Below, one piece after another: positions 17,592-26,984 of a stretch of DNA of 64,000 nucleotides. The notes below the pieces were generated by a model. The model saw only the letters and a program-made list of their open reading frames with translations. It did not search any database and was not told the DNA's origin. Positions within the stretch are counted from its first letter, which is position 1; each line of letters starts with the position of its first letter. The stretch lies in assembly GCA_905215855.1 (NCBI GenBank), contig CAJMRT010000003.1, forward strand, positions 35,135 through 99,134, written 5' to 3'. This DNA comes from an uncultured bacterium. GTDB lineage: Bacteria > Bacillota > Clostridia > Oscillospirales > Acutalibacteraceae. The position numbers and the translations under genes were made by a program.

Positions 17592-18590
17592 ATGGAAAAT
17601 CAGACAAAAAAAGAGGTTGTATTCAGTGCAATACAGCCCAGCGGAACAATTACACTCGGCAACTATCTCGGTGCAGTTCGCAACTGGGTTACAATGCAGA
17701 ACGAATACGACTGCATTTACGCTCTTGCAGATTTGCACACAATCACAGTAAGACAGACTCCTGCCGTTATGCGTAAAAACATAATTGACGCTTATGCTTC
17801 AATTATGGCTTGCGGCATTGATGTTGAAAAGAGTCTTTTCTTCATTCAGAGCCATGTTCACACTCACGCAGAGCTTGCATGGGCGCTCAGCTGTTACACA
17901 CAGTTCGGCGAACTTTCAAGAATGACACAGTTCAAGGACAAGTCTGCAAAGCATGCTGACAACATTAACGCAGGTCTTTTCACATATCCTGTACTTATGG
18001 CTGCCGACATTCTTCTTTATCAGGCAGACAAAGTGCCTGTTGGTGCAGACCAGAAACAGCACATTGAAATCACAAGAAACATTGCAGAGCGTTTTAACGG
18101 TCTTTACGGCAATGTGTTCAAGATTCCGGACGGTTTCATTCCAAAGAACGGTGCAAGAGTTATGAGCCTTCAGGACCCGACAAGAAAGATGAGTAAGTCA
18201 GACGAAAATGTAAACGGCTGTGTACATCTTCTTGACACACCTGAAGTTATTATGAAAAAATTCAAGAGAGCCGTTACAGACAGCGAAGCTAAGGTTCGTT
18301 ATGCAGAGGGTAAAGACGGTGTAAACAACCTTATGGCTATTTACAGTGCAGTTACAGGTCTTTCATATGAGCAGATTGAAAGAGATTTTGACGGCAAGGG
18401 TTACGGCGACTTCAAGACTGCGGTAGGCGAGGCAGTTGTTGAAGAACTCCGTCCTATCCGTGAACGCTATGAAAAGCTTGTTGCAGACAAGGCATATCTC
18501 GAAAGTTGTTACAGAAAAGCAGATGAAATTGCTCTTAAAATCAGCAGCCGTACAATGGGCAAGGTTATGAAGAAAATCGGTTTCATTTAA
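17592..18590 (+). CDS. trpS: Tryptophan-tRNA ligase
   Basis: This 332-residue class I aminoacyl-tRNA synthetase charges tRNA-Trp with tryptophan. The HIGH-type motif appears as PSGTITLGNYLGA near residue 14, and the KMSKS loop appears exactly as RKMSKSDEN near residue 203. Between them are the tryptophan-site segments YPVLMAADILLY and PVGADQKQHIEITR. Length is typical for bacterial TrpS. GGAGG lies seven bases before the ATG. It is the middle gene of a three-gene run; the next start follows 17 bases after its stop. Confidence 0.98.
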   Translation: MENQTKKEVVFSAIQPSGTITLGNYLGAVRNWVTMQNEYDCIYALADLHTITVRQTPAVMRKNIIDAYASIMACGIDVEKSLFFIQSHVHTHAELAWALSCYTQFGELSRMTQFKDKSAKHADNINAGLFTYPVLMAADILLYQADKVPVGADQKQHIEITRNIAERFNGLYGNVFKIPDGFIPKNGARVMSLQDPTRKMSKSDENVNGCVHLLDTPEVIMKKFKRAVTDSEAKVRYAEGKDGVNNLMAIYSAVTGLSYEQIERDFDGKGYGDFKTAVGEAVVEELRPIRERYEKLVADKAYLESCYRKADEIALKISSRTMGKVMKKIGFI

Positions 18591-18607
18591 TCGGGAGAAG
18601 TTATTTT

Positions 18608-19819
18608 ATGACAAAAATCGAAAGCAAAGCGATTGACTTTATCAAGAAAAATATTCTTCTGTTTCTGCTTGCTGCTGTTACAATTTTGGCTGTTTTTATC
18701 AGAATTTGCGGAGGAATAGATTATAAAAGCGATGATTTCAACAGCTTTCTATATCCGTGGTGGCGCATAATCAAGCAGAGTGATTTTACAGGACTTGCCA
18801 CTCAGGTGGGCAACTACAACATTCCGTATCAGGTAATAATTTACTTGATGACATTGTTGCCGTTCAGTGCATTGCAGTCGTACAAAATCGTATCAATAAT
18901 CTTTGACTTTGTGCTTGCGTTCTCTTCGGCGGCACTTGTGTATTCGTTTGTAAAAAGCAACGCAAAGTTAAAGGCGGCAATCACTTACTCTGCCGTACTT
19001 CTTTCGACAACGGTAATTTTTAACTCATCATTTTGGGCACAGTGCGATTCGATTTACACATCGTTTATAATTCTGGCAATCCTGTTTTTGCACAAGGACA
19101 AGCCGATTGCAGCATTTGTATTCATCGGCATTGCATTTGCATTCAAACTGCAAACCGTGTTCATCATTCCCGTTTTGCTCTATTACTGGATTTCGACAAA
19201 GAAAATCTCAATTTTGCATTTCTTTATTATTCCCGCAGTTGATGTTATAATGTGCCTGCCTGCAATTATTATGGGCAGACCGTTTATAGACATTATCACA
19301 ATCTATGCGGAACAGACTGATTACGGAAAGTTGATTCAGATGAACTGCCCGAACTTCTATGCACTTATGTGCGAGGGCAACGATATGACATATTACTATC
19401 TGTTCAAGCAGTTCTCGGTTCTCCTCACAATTGCCGTTCTCGGAATTATGATGTGCGTCATCATCTGTAAAAAGGTTGATTTAAGGAATATGGAAACATT
19501 CCTCCTCACCTCTGCGTGGACTGTGTTCACCTGCATTATGTTCCTTTCGTCAATGCACGAACGCTACGGTTATCTGCTTGACATCATTTTAATTGTCTAT
19601 GCGGTTATAAGTGCAAAACACCTGTGGATTCCGATTGTGTCAACGCTTATAAGCCTGAGAGGCTATTGCTACTATCTGTTCTCCTACGAGCTTGTAAGCC
19701 TCAAGGTGACCGCAATCATCTGCACCGCACTTTATGTTTATATAACATTCCTGCTCGTAAAAACAATTTTCAAAATTAAATCCTCTGATAAATTGCCAAA
19801 AGAGTCGATTTTAAATTGA
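18608..19819 (+). CDS. GT-C fold membrane glycosyltransferase (Gpi18-like)
   Basis: This 403-residue protein has about ten membrane spans. An acidic loop after the first span (DYKSDDFNSFLYPWW, residues about 38-52) and the later WAQCDSIYTSF and MHERYGYLLD segments fit GT-C enzymes related to Gpi18/PIG-V mannosyltransferases, which take sugar from polyprenyl-phosphate donors on the outer side of the membrane. The acceptor is unknown; a cell-wall or surface glycan is likely. It ends the aminotransferase-trpS run and is followed by a strong terminator. The functional link to trpS is probably only positional. Confidence 0.75.
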   Translation: MTKIESKAIDFIKKNILLFLLAAVTILAVFIRICGGIDYKSDDFNSFLYPWWRIIKQSDFTGLATQVGNYNIPYQVIIYLMTLLPFSALQSYKIVSIIFDFVLAFSSAALVYSFVKSNAKLKAAITYSAVLLSTTVIFNSSFWAQCDSIYTSFIILAILFLHKDKPIAAFVFIGIAFAFKLQTVFIIPVLLYYWISTKKISILHFFIIPAVDVIMCLPAIIMGRPFIDIITIYAEQTDYGKLIQMNCPNFYALMCEGNDMTYYYLFKQFSVLLTIAVLGIMMCVIICKKVDLRNMETFLLTSAWTVFTCIMFLSSMHERYGYLLDIILIVYAVISAKHLWIPIVSTLISLRGYCYYLFSYELVSLKVTAIICTALYVYITFLLVKTIFKIKSSDKLPKESILN

Positions 19820-19845
19820 CATTTTTAATATTTAACAGACTAAAC

Positions 19846-19884
19846 AAAATCCGAAACCCTTTGAAATAGGTTTCGGATTTTGCT
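19846..19884. terminator. Bidirectional intrinsic terminator
   Basis: A perfect 13-bp stem (19846-19858 with 19869-19881) has a ten-base loop. A T-rich run follows on the plus strand, and the minus-strand side also ends in T-rich sequence. It serves the convergent Gpi18-like and DUF885 genes. Confidence 0.9.
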
Positions 19885-19906
19885 TTTTGTATGATTATAA
19901 AATAAA

Positions 19907-21700
19907 TTACTTCTTGCTTTCAAGCCACATATCAAGGGCTTTTTCGTAGACATCAATGCTTGTGATTCCGAGATTCATAATGAATGTGTGATATTCCTTT
20001 GCGTCAAAGCTTGAGCCAAGCTCGCTTTCGGCTGTTTCACGCATATCAATCATCTTGAGGTAGCCTACGGTATAGGGGAGAAAATAACCCGGATTTGAAC
20101 GGGCAAGGTCATACGCCTCTTTTGTTGCGGCTGTAACGCTCTCATTGTCAGCCGAACCGAGTGCCGTTGACATATACTCCTTGACTTTATCGTAATCCCA
20201 GCCGTTGTAGTTCACACCGACATCGACCATGGAGTAAAGAATATAGCCGAGAATATCATTTGCGTAGATAAGCTTCTTAATGCCATCGCTCGTATCAAGG
20301 TAATCAAGCGTACATTTCGAGGCATACTGCGCCCAACCCTCGGTTGCGCCCATAAAGTTTAAAATCTTGCGTACATTCGGGATATCCTTGTTTGCATTTG
20401 ATGCGGTAAACTGATAAAGATGACCCGGATAGCCTTCGTGGGCAAGGGTTGTGTACATCTGAGTCATACCCTTATTTGCAAAATCGGGATTTATCTTGAT
20501 AATATTAACGCTTGTATCGTCAATTCGTCCCTGAACATAGTACGCTCCCACATTGTCGCTCTTTGCGGAATCGCTCATATAATCTGCCGTGTAAGAGGTT
20601 GTAACTGGAGTCGGAAAGTCCTCCTCGATATTCTCAATCAAAAATTCAAGTACCTCATCGGCGTCCTTAAAGTCGGGTTTGTAGTCCTGAAATTTGCTCA
20701 AGTCATCCTGCGAAACATTGCTCATGCTCATTCCAACCTTTGTAAAGCTGTTTGTAAGGTATGACTTAAGCTCCTCGGGAGTCATACTGCTGCTTGTTTT
20801 GTCTTTGACAATTGCCGAATAATACTTTTTGCCGATTTTGCCGTAACCGCAAAGACCTTCTTCGTTTTTGCCTGATTTTTTTAGACTTTCAAGTGCTGAA
20901 TTTGCTGATTTCAAAGCAGGGATGTAGTATTCTTCAAAATACTTTTTGTTGGTTTCGACAACAGTCTTTTCCTCGGAATCGCTAAGACCGAGTGACTTTA
21001 TTCTCGACTCAAACTCGTCAACAAGCACGGACTTGTCATTCTTAATATGCTTTTCGCACTCGTCAATTGACTGCTGTGCAATATCTTCAGCCATAAAGTA
21101 GCCGTCCTCAGCCTGTTTCCTTGTGAACTCAATACACTCGTCCATATAGCGTTTTGTGTCCTTCAAAACAGCGAGGTAGAGGTCTGTATCGTCTTTTTCA
21201 TAGAAAGTGAACTCTGACAAAGTTGTAAAGAGGTTTGTAATAATTCCCGACTGCGGTGCAAAAATACTCTGCAATTCTGTTGTTCCCTCATATGAAAGCT
21301 GAATTTCAAAGTAGCTTTCAAGGGTGTCATAGGTCTGCTTTTGAGAAGAAGTAAGTCCCGAACGGTCAAACTCCTCCAAATCCGTTTTTGCCTCTTTCAG
21401 TTTATCAAGGGATTCTTTTGTATCTTTATCGGACACATGACCAAGGGTATAGTCCTCCTCGTCATATTTCAGACCGTAGTCCGACGGATTTGAAATATCA
21501 AAATGTGCGGTAAGAGCATCATCCTCAAGTTCTTCCGAAAACAAACCGTCACAATATTTATCAAACTGAATTTGTGCATCCGTTTTGGTTGGTTCTGTGT
21601 CAGAGTCAAAGTCACAGGCACAGACAGAAAATGCCATAACGGCACACAACATAACAGCAAGCGTACCCTTGAGTGACTTTTTATTTATAATTTTCTTCAT
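19907..21700 (-). CDS. DUF885 family lipoprotein, peptidase-like
   Basis: This protein of about 597 residues has a lipoprotein signal (Lys-rich start, hydrophobic core, lipobox ending FSVCAC near residue 28), so it is probably anchored to the outer face of the membrane. The DUF885 signature is clear: HEGYPGH at residues about 420-426, followed by ATEGWAQYA near residue 450, which in this family resembles an HExxH zinc site with a downstream Glu. It is likely a zinc-dependent peptidase or hydrolase, but the substrate is unknown. The start at 21700 is chosen because GGAGG lies seven bases upstream; an ATG 60 bases earlier has no site and would spoil the signal peptide. Its promoter is at 21732-21760. 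Confidence 0.88.
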   Translation of the reverse strand: MKKIINKKSLKGTLAVMLCAVMAFSVCACDFDSDTEPTKTDAQIQFDKYCDGLFSEELEDDALTAHFDISNPSDYGLKYDEEDYTLGHVSDKDTKESLDKLKEAKTDLEEFDRSGLTSSQKQTYDTLESYFEIQLSYEGTTELQSIFAPQSGIITNLFTTLSEFTFYEKDDTDLYLAVLKDTKRYMDECIEFTRKQAEDGYFMAEDIAQQSIDECEKHIKNDKSVLVDEFESRIKSLGLSDSEEKTVVETNKKYFEEYYIPALKSANSALESLKKSGKNEEGLCGYGKIGKKYYSAIVKDKTSSSMTPEELKSYLTNSFTKVGMSMSNVSQDDLSKFQDYKPDFKDADEVLEFLIENIEEDFPTPVTTSYTADYMSDSAKSDNVGAYYVQGRIDDTSVNIIKINPDFANKGMTQMYTTLAHEGYPGHLYQFTASNANKDIPNVRKILNFMGATEGWAQYASKCTLDYLDTSDGIKKLIYANDILGYILYSMVDVGVNYNGWDYDKVKEYMSTALGSADNESVTAATKEAYDLARSNPGYFLPYTVGYLKMIDMRETAESELGSSFDAKEYHTFIMNLGITSIDVYEKALDMWLESKK

Positions 21701-21731
21701 TTTGTCCTCCGTAAAGATTGTTGTTTTCCAA

Positions 21732-21760
21732 AGTATAACATATTGTTGTCTGTTATTCAA
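21732..21760 (-). promoter_or_regulatory. Promoter of the DUF885 gene
   Basis: On the minus strand TTGAAT (21755-21760) and TATACT (21732-21737) are 17 bases apart. The leader is about 25-30 nt to the ATG. Confidence 0.75.
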
Positions 21761-21989
21761 TGATTATTTTTCATTTTACCCTTTTCCGCAGTAACCGTGG
21801 CAACGCTCAAAAGGCATTGCCGTTCTTTTTCAACAATTGTTGAAAACTATGTGGAAAATGTGTATAATAATTAACCCAGTCCAATTGCATTTTTGTAAAT
21901 TGTAACCATTTGTAATTATTTGTAATTTTCTCAAAGAATTAAAAGCCTGCATAGAGAACTGTATAACAAAAGCTGTGTATATATTCGGC

Positions 21990-22034
21990 TTGTTTTTGCA
22001 AACAAACCGATTGGCGAACACGGTTCGCCCCTAC
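21990..22034. repeat. Fragment (right end) of the MITE-like repeat
   Basis: GGCGAACACGGTTCGCCCCTAC (22013-22034) matches one end of the 150-bp family and is preceded by ACAAACCGATT, also seen in the copy near 55.4 kb. No matching left end was found upstream. Confidence 0.6.
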
Positions 22035-22044
22035 AAATAAAACG

Positions 22045-23388
22045 CTAACTAACTTTTCTCTTTTTCAAATAATAACCAACACCGAATGCGTCAGCCAAGA
22101 ACCAACCTATGGGGATGGAGAGCCATATTCCGATAACGCCGATTAGGGGTATTCCTGACAAAACAAGTGACAGCAGAACTCTTGTGCCGAGTGAAATCAC
22201 AGTCAGCATGACTGACATAAACGGCTTGTTTACGGCACGATAGTAGCCGTACAGCATAAATAAGATTCCTATACCGATGTAGCACGCACCCTCAATTCGC
22301 AGATACTGCGAGCCGATTTCAATTGTCTGCACATTTGAGCTGTCAACAAAAATGCTCATTAAAGCACCCGAAAGGCTGAAAACAATTACGCTGACAACTG
22401 CGCTGAAAATTGCAACGCTTATCACGGCTTGTTTTATTCCCGACTTTATTCGGTCAATTTTCCCAGCACCGAAGTTTTGTGCAACAAAAACCGAAAATGC
22501 GTTTCCGAAGTCCTGCAACGGCATATAGGCGATTGTGTCAATCTTTACGGCAACCGCAAAAGCCGCCATAACAACTGCGCCAAAGCTGTTGACAATTCCC
22601 TGAACAACGAGTATGCCGAAGTTCATAACCGACTGTTGCAGACAGGTGAAGCCCGACAGCGACAAAATATTTTTGAATTTTGCTCTGTCAAAATGCAGAT
22701 CGGATTTTCTCACCCTGTATTCGGGACAGGCAAAGAGGAAGTACAGCAAAAGTCCTACTCCCGAAATGTACTGTGAAATCACGGTTGCAACCGCCGCACC
22801 GACAATTCCCATATCGAGCGAAATCACAAAATACAGGTCAAGTCCGACATTAAGTACAACCGACACCGCAAGGAAAACAAGCGGTAAAAACGAGTTGCCC
22901 ACGGCACGCAAAAGATTTGATATGTAATTGTAAAGAAATGTGGCAAAAAATCCGATAAATACCCATAAAAGGTATGATTTAATATCACCGACAATTTCGG
23001 GCGGAACGCACAAAAGCGTTATTATAGGATCTATAAAAATATAAATGAGCGCCGTTATCAACAGCGTGAGCGAGCCTATAAAAACCGATGACATAAAGAT
23101 TCCGCCACGGATCTCGTCATTTCGTTTTCGACCGAAAGCCATTGACACAAACGCACCCGTACCGAGCGAAAGTCCGATTATAACCGAATTGAGAAAGGTC
23201 AAAAGTGTATATGACGAGCCGACTGCCGCAAGGGCATTGTCGCCAACATATTTTCCGACCACCCATGTATCGGCAAGGTTGTAAAACTGCTGAAACACAT
23301 TGCCGAGCATAAGCGGTACTGCAAAAGACCACAGGCCGCCTGTTATACTGCCTGTGGTCAAATCTCTGTTTTTATTTAGTTTTATCAC
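22045..23388 (-). CDS. MATE family multidrug/cation efflux transporter
   Basis: This 447-residue protein with about twelve membrane spans matches the MATE (NorM/DinF-like) family: PLMLGNVFQQFYNLADTWVVGKYVGDNALAAVG at the N-terminus and a repeat of that half from about residue 235. These carriers export organic cations or drugs in exchange for Na+ or H+; the substrate here is unknown. The start is a GTG, with only a weak upstream purine stretch. It follows a small zinc-ribbon gene on the same strand by 33 bases. Confidence 0.9.
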   Translation of the reverse strand: MIKLNKNRDLTTGSITGGLWSFAVPLMLGNVFQQFYNLADTWVVGKYVGDNALAAVGSSYTLLTFLNSVIIGLSLGTGAFVSMAFGRKRNDEIRGGIFMSSVFIGSLTLLITALIYIFIDPIITLLCVPPEIVGDIKSYLLWVFIGFFATFLYNYISNLLRAVGNSFLPLVFLAVSVVLNVGLDLYFVISLDMGIVGAAVATVISQYISGVGLLLYFLFACPEYRVRKSDLHFDRAKFKNILSLSGFTCLQQSVMNFGILVVQGIVNSFGAVVMAAFAVAVKIDTIAYMPLQDFGNAFSVFVAQNFGAGKIDRIKSGIKQAVISVAIFSAVVSVIVFSLSGALMSIFVDSSNVQTIEIGSQYLRIEGACYIGIGILFMLYGYYRAVNKPFMSVMLTVISLGTRVLLSLVLSGIPLIGVIGIWLSIPIGWFLADAFGVGYYLKKRKVS

Positions 23389-23421
23389 AAAATCATTCCG
23401 TTGCGACCGCAGATTCTGCGG

Positions 23422-23838
23422 TCATATTTTTTTGTTAAATTCACTTCCGCATTTCGGACAGCGAACAGTATGATTGCCTTTTTTGTTGCGAACACGAAGC
23501 TGCGCCTTGCACACGGGACACTTGATATAACGGTAGTCCTTGCGGTCACGAATTTTCTTGAAGGTCAGTTTGAACCAACCTGTTACCGCATTGTAAATCG
23601 GAAGAAATTTTCTGTTTTCGGCACTTCTTGCAACAATGTTGCGTGAGAACATACGAAAACAGATAAGCACGATAATCAAGAGCATTATTCCGTCAATGAT
23701 GTATCTTGCAACACGGTTCCACACAAAAATATTCACGAACCACAGTATGAGCAACAGCACCCAGAGTGCATTGTTGAGCTTATCCGTGCCGTATCTGCCC
23801 TGCATAAAATTGGCGAATCTGTTAAATAATCCTCGCAT
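23422..23838 (-). CDS. Small membrane protein with C-terminal zinc ribbon
   Basis: This protein of about 138 residues has two close hydrophobic spans (near residues 25-70), a basic stretch and a C-terminal zinc ribbon with two CxxC pairs (KCPVCKAQLRV and VRCPKCGSEF). Four cysteines suggest one bound Zn. I do not recognise a named family. The start at 23838 is preferred over the ATG nine bases earlier, because AGGA is then eight bases upstream. It lies between metH and the MATE gene on the same strand, and a hairpin (GACCGCAG/CTGCGGTC, 23405-23423) overlaps its 3' end. Confidence 0.7.
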   Translation of the reverse strand: MRGLFNRFANFMQGRYGTDKLNNALWVLLLILWFVNIFVWNRVARYIIDGIMLLIIVLICFRMFSRNIVARSAENRKFLPIYNAVTGWFKLTFKKIRDRKDYRYIKCPVCKAQLRVRNKKGNHTVRCPKCGSEFNKKI

Positions 23839-23947
23839 AAAGTTCATCCTTTCCGCAAAAAGCGGTAATTACAAAAATCATCCTTCCACCATTTTATCAC
23901 AGGCAGGGCGTACATTCAATAAACATTTGACGATATATGTCACTAAA

Positions 23948-26362
23948 TCAGCCGAGAACGAGCTTTGCCGTGTCAACGCTTTCTTTTGCGTCACGACAGT
24001 AGTAGTCAGCGCCGATTTTCATAGCGTAGTCCTTTGTAAGAACCGCACCGCCGACAAATATTGTACATCTGCTTGAGCCGTCGGGATTCTGAAGTTCCTT
24101 ACATTCTCTTACAAGCCTTATTGTGTCTTCCATACTCTTGAGGGTTGTTGTCATAAGAGCCGAAAGTCCTATCATCGTAATATTCTGTTCAACGGCAGTA
24201 TCAACAATAAGCTGAGGGTCAACATCACGACCGAGGTCAACAACTGTGTAGCCGTAGTTATCAAGAAGAACCTTTACAATGTTCTTACCGATATCGTGAA
24301 TGTCGCCCTTTACGGTTGCAACGATAATTTTACCCTTGCTTACGGGAGTTCCGCTTGTCTTTGTGAGGTGCTTTTTGATTACATCAAAGCACTCCTGAGC
24401 TGTGTTTGCGCTTTGGATAAGCTGTGGAAGGAAGATTTTATTCTTTTCAAAATCTTCACCCACTCTGTCAAGTGCAGGGATAAGCATTTCGTTTACAACC
24501 TGCATTGCATCGGTTGTTTCAAGAAGCTTTGCGGTTGCGGCTGCACCTTCGTTTTTAAGTCCGTTATAAACAGCCGCAAAAATATCAACATTGCTGTCTG
24601 CCTTTTTAACGGGAGCGGCAGGAACAGCATCGTTATATGCGTTGATAAATTCAAGCGAGTTCTTGTCAATGCCGTTAAGCACACGGAATGCTCTTACAGC
24701 GCCTGTCATCGATTCAACATTTGGGTTGATAATCGGCAAATCAAGTCCCTGTTCCATAGCCATTGTAAGGAAAGTTCTGTTGACAAGCTCACGGTTCGGA
24801 AGTCCGAAAGAAATGTTTGATACACCGAGGCAGGTTTTACAGCCGAGTTCCGTTTTTACTCTGTGCAGAGCCTCAAGAGTCTGACGGCAAGCCGCCTGTT
24901 CTGCGGAAACCGTAAGAGTAAGGCAGTCGATATATACATCTTTTCTGTCAATGCCGACAGCCTCGGCTCTTTCAACAATTCGTTTTGCAATCTCAAATCT
25001 GCCCTCGGCGGTTTTCGGGATACCGTTTTCGTCAAGCGCAAGTCCGACAACAGACGCACCGTACTTTTTGACAAGAGGAAGAACCGTTGCAAGGCTCTGT
25101 TCCTCACCGTTTACGGAGTTCAGAATCGGTTTGCCGTTGTAGTAGCGGAGTCCTGCCTCAATAACCTCGGGCTTCGTGGAGTCAATCTGGAGCGGAACAT
25201 CACACACACTCTGAATAGCCTTGAGAACACGCACCATCATCTTTTTTTCGTCAATTTCGGGATGACCTACATTGACATCAAGAATTTCCGCACCGCCCTG
25301 AACCTGACTGAGAGCCTGAGTGAGAATATAGTCAATATTATTTTCAACAAGAGCCTGCTTGAACAGCTTTTTGCCTGTGGGGTTAATTCTTTCGCCGATA
25401 ATTCTCGGACCGTTGATTTCGACAACCGTCGTTGAACTGCAAACGGTTGTGTCAACGCTCTTTGTCTGAGGCTGATATTCTCTGTCGGCAACCTCTGACT
25501 TAATTTTTGCAATATAATCGGGATTCGTTCCGCAGCATCCGCCGATAACCTTAACACCGTATTTGAGGAGCGAACAAACGCACTCGGCAAATTTGTCGGG
25601 CATAATGTTGTACTCATTGCTGTTAGGATCGGGCAAGCCTGCGTTAGCCTTGATTACAAGGGGAAGATTTGTGTATTTCGACATCTCGGAAACAACGGGT
25701 TCAAGCTCGTCCGGACCGAGTGAACAGTTGACACCGAGAGCGTCAACACCGAGTCCCGTAAGAGTGACAGCCGCACAGGAAGGCGATACACCCGTAAATG
25801 TTCGTCCGTTTCTCTCAAAGGTCATTGTTGTGAGGATAGGCTTGTCGCAGTTTTCTTTTGCGGCAAGGACTGCGGCTTTAAGCTCGTAAAGGTCGGTCAT
25901 TGTTTCAAAAACTATGACATCGGCATCTTTACCGGCAAGAATCTGCTGTTTGTAATACTCGTAAGCCTCGTCAAATTTCATTGAACCGGCAGGTTCAAGC
26001 AACTGACCTATCGGACCGATATCAAGGGCAACAAGAGCGTCTGTACCCTTAACGGCTTTTCTCGCAATCTTAACACCGGCACCGATGATTTCTTCAACGC
26101 TGTAACCGCTGCCCTGAAGCTTGTAGGCATTTGCACCGAAGGTGTTTGCGTACACAATGTCAGATCCGGCATCAATATACCTCCTGTGAAAGCTCTCGAT
26201 AAGCTCGGGGTGAGTAATGTTCAGCACCTCAGGCACATGGTCATACTTCACACCGCTTTTCTGAATGAGAGTTCCTGTTGCACCGTCAAGCAGAATAAAA
26301 TTCTTTTGGTTGAGATATTCACTAAAGTTTGAAAAATTCTTAAACACCACAATGTTCCCCAT
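23948..26362 (-). CDS. metH: Cobalamin-dependent methionine synthase, lacking reactivation domain
   Basis: This 804-residue enzyme transfers a methyl group from 5-methyltetrahydrofolate through methylcobalamin to homocysteine, giving methionine. Domain order is homocysteine-binding (about 10-290, with the zinc cysteines in GVNCS and GGCCGTNP), pterin-binding (about 325-580, GERINPTGKKLFKQAL, EILDVNVGHPEID) and a cobalamin module (about 600-804) with the DxHxxG motif in GDIHDIGKNIV near residue 690. The C-terminal S-adenosylmethionine reactivation domain of long MetH forms is missing; it is encoded by the overlapping gene upstream. The order metF, activation domain, metH, with overlaps of 4 and 23 bases, is an operon. 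Confidence 0.96.
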   Translation of the reverse strand: MGNIVVFKNFSNFSEYLNQKNFILLDGATGTLIQKSGVKYDHVPEVLNITHPELIESFHRRYIDAGSDIVYANTFGANAYKLQGSGYSVEEIIGAGVKIARKAVKGTDALVALDIGPIGQLLEPAGSMKFDEAYEYYKQQILAGKDADVIVFETMTDLYELKAAVLAAKENCDKPILTTMTFERNGRTFTGVSPSCAAVTLTGLGVDALGVNCSLGPDELEPVVSEMSKYTNLPLVIKANAGLPDPNSNEYNIMPDKFAECVCSLLKYGVKVIGGCCGTNPDYIAKIKSEVADREYQPQTKSVDTTVCSSTTVVEINGPRIIGERINPTGKKLFKQALVENNIDYILTQALSQVQGGAEILDVNVGHPEIDEKKMMVRVLKAIQSVCDVPLQIDSTKPEVIEAGLRYYNGKPILNSVNGEEQSLATVLPLVKKYGASVVGLALDENGIPKTAEGRFEIAKRIVERAEAVGIDRKDVYIDCLTLTVSAEQAACRQTLEALHRVKTELGCKTCLGVSNISFGLPNRELVNRTFLTMAMEQGLDLPIINPNVESMTGAVRAFRVLNGIDKNSLEFINAYNDAVPAAPVKKADSNVDIFAAVYNGLKNEGAAATAKLLETTDAMQVVNEMLIPALDRVGEDFEKNKIFLPQLIQSANTAQECFDVIKKHLTKTSGTPVSKGKIIVATVKGDIHDIGKNIVKVLLDNYGYTVVDLGRDVDPQLIVDTAVEQNITMIGLSALMTTTLKSMEDTIRLVRECKELQNPDGSSRCTIFVGGAVLTKDYAMKIGADYYCRDAKESVDTAKLVLG

Positions 26363-26984
26363 TTCTTCTGAAGCGACATTTGCCTTTCATACTGCAAATT
26401 GCACACCCTCGTTTTCTTCGTTCAATCGGATTGTCTGAAATTCCGAGAACCGCCGTAACCGACTTTGACGGCACAAGCAGACAGCTGTCGCCTGTTGTAA
26501 GACCTATTTTTCTCGGAGCGTCAAGTATTCTCAGATACTCCTTCTGCATCTCAATAGGATAGTCCCCGTAGCCGGGACTGAAACGGAAAGTCATATACTT
26601 TCCACTGTATTTTTCGGCAAGGATTTCGTCAACCTTTTGACACACCTGTTCAACGGCAACGCTTGCAAAGCTGTCAAGCACAACCGCCCTTGCCATATCC
26701 GCAATCTGACTTATGCGGATAAGTTTGTCAATTTCAGCACCGATTGTCGCACACATCATAACGGCTGTGTGGCAGCCCTCAAGGTGCTTTTTTATATCAT
26801 TGCCGAGTAAAATATCGTCAAACGGAGCTTTGCGTTCAACATAGAGAAATCTCGGCTCAGCTGTTTTCAATATTTCTTTTTCGCATTCATCCATCAGCAC
26901 ATCCATGCGGTAATTAAGGCTGATTCCTGCACCGCCGAGGTAGCGTATAGCCTCTTTGCGGTTTAATCTGTCAAGCGTTATCAT
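26340..26984 (-). CDS. Stand-alone methionine synthase activation domain protein
   Basis: This 214-residue protein corresponds to the C-terminal domain of long MetH. It shows RFLYVERKAPFDDILLGNDI, a central CATIGAEID segment and FRFSPGYGDYPIEMQKEYLRIL followed by GLTTGDSCLLVPSKSVTAVLG, the pattern of the S-adenosylmethionine-binding reactivation domain. It should help re-methylate oxidised cob(II)alamin on MetH. Four cysteines near the C-terminus (RGCAICSMKGKCRFRRNGEHC) form an extra metal-binding-like tail. Its 3' end overlaps metH by 23 bases and its start overlaps the metF stop by 4, so it is tightly coupled to both. Confidence 0.92.
   Translation of the reverse strand: MITLDRLNRKEAIRYLGGAGISLNYRMDVLMDECEKEILKTAEPRFLYVERKAPFDDILLGNDIKKHLEGCHTAVMMCATIGAEIDKLIRISQIADMARAVVLDSFASVAVEQVCQKVDEILAEKYSGKYMTFRFSPGYGDYPIEMQKEYLRILDAPRKIGLTTGDSCLLVPSKSVTAVLGISDNPIERRKRGCAICSMKGKCRFRRNGEHCGV

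Noticed and set aside
23404..23423. Terminator between the zinc-ribbon and MATE genes
   Set aside because: The GACCGCAG/CTGCGGTC hairpin has its T-run on the upstream side for the minus-strand genes, so it would not stop their transcription.
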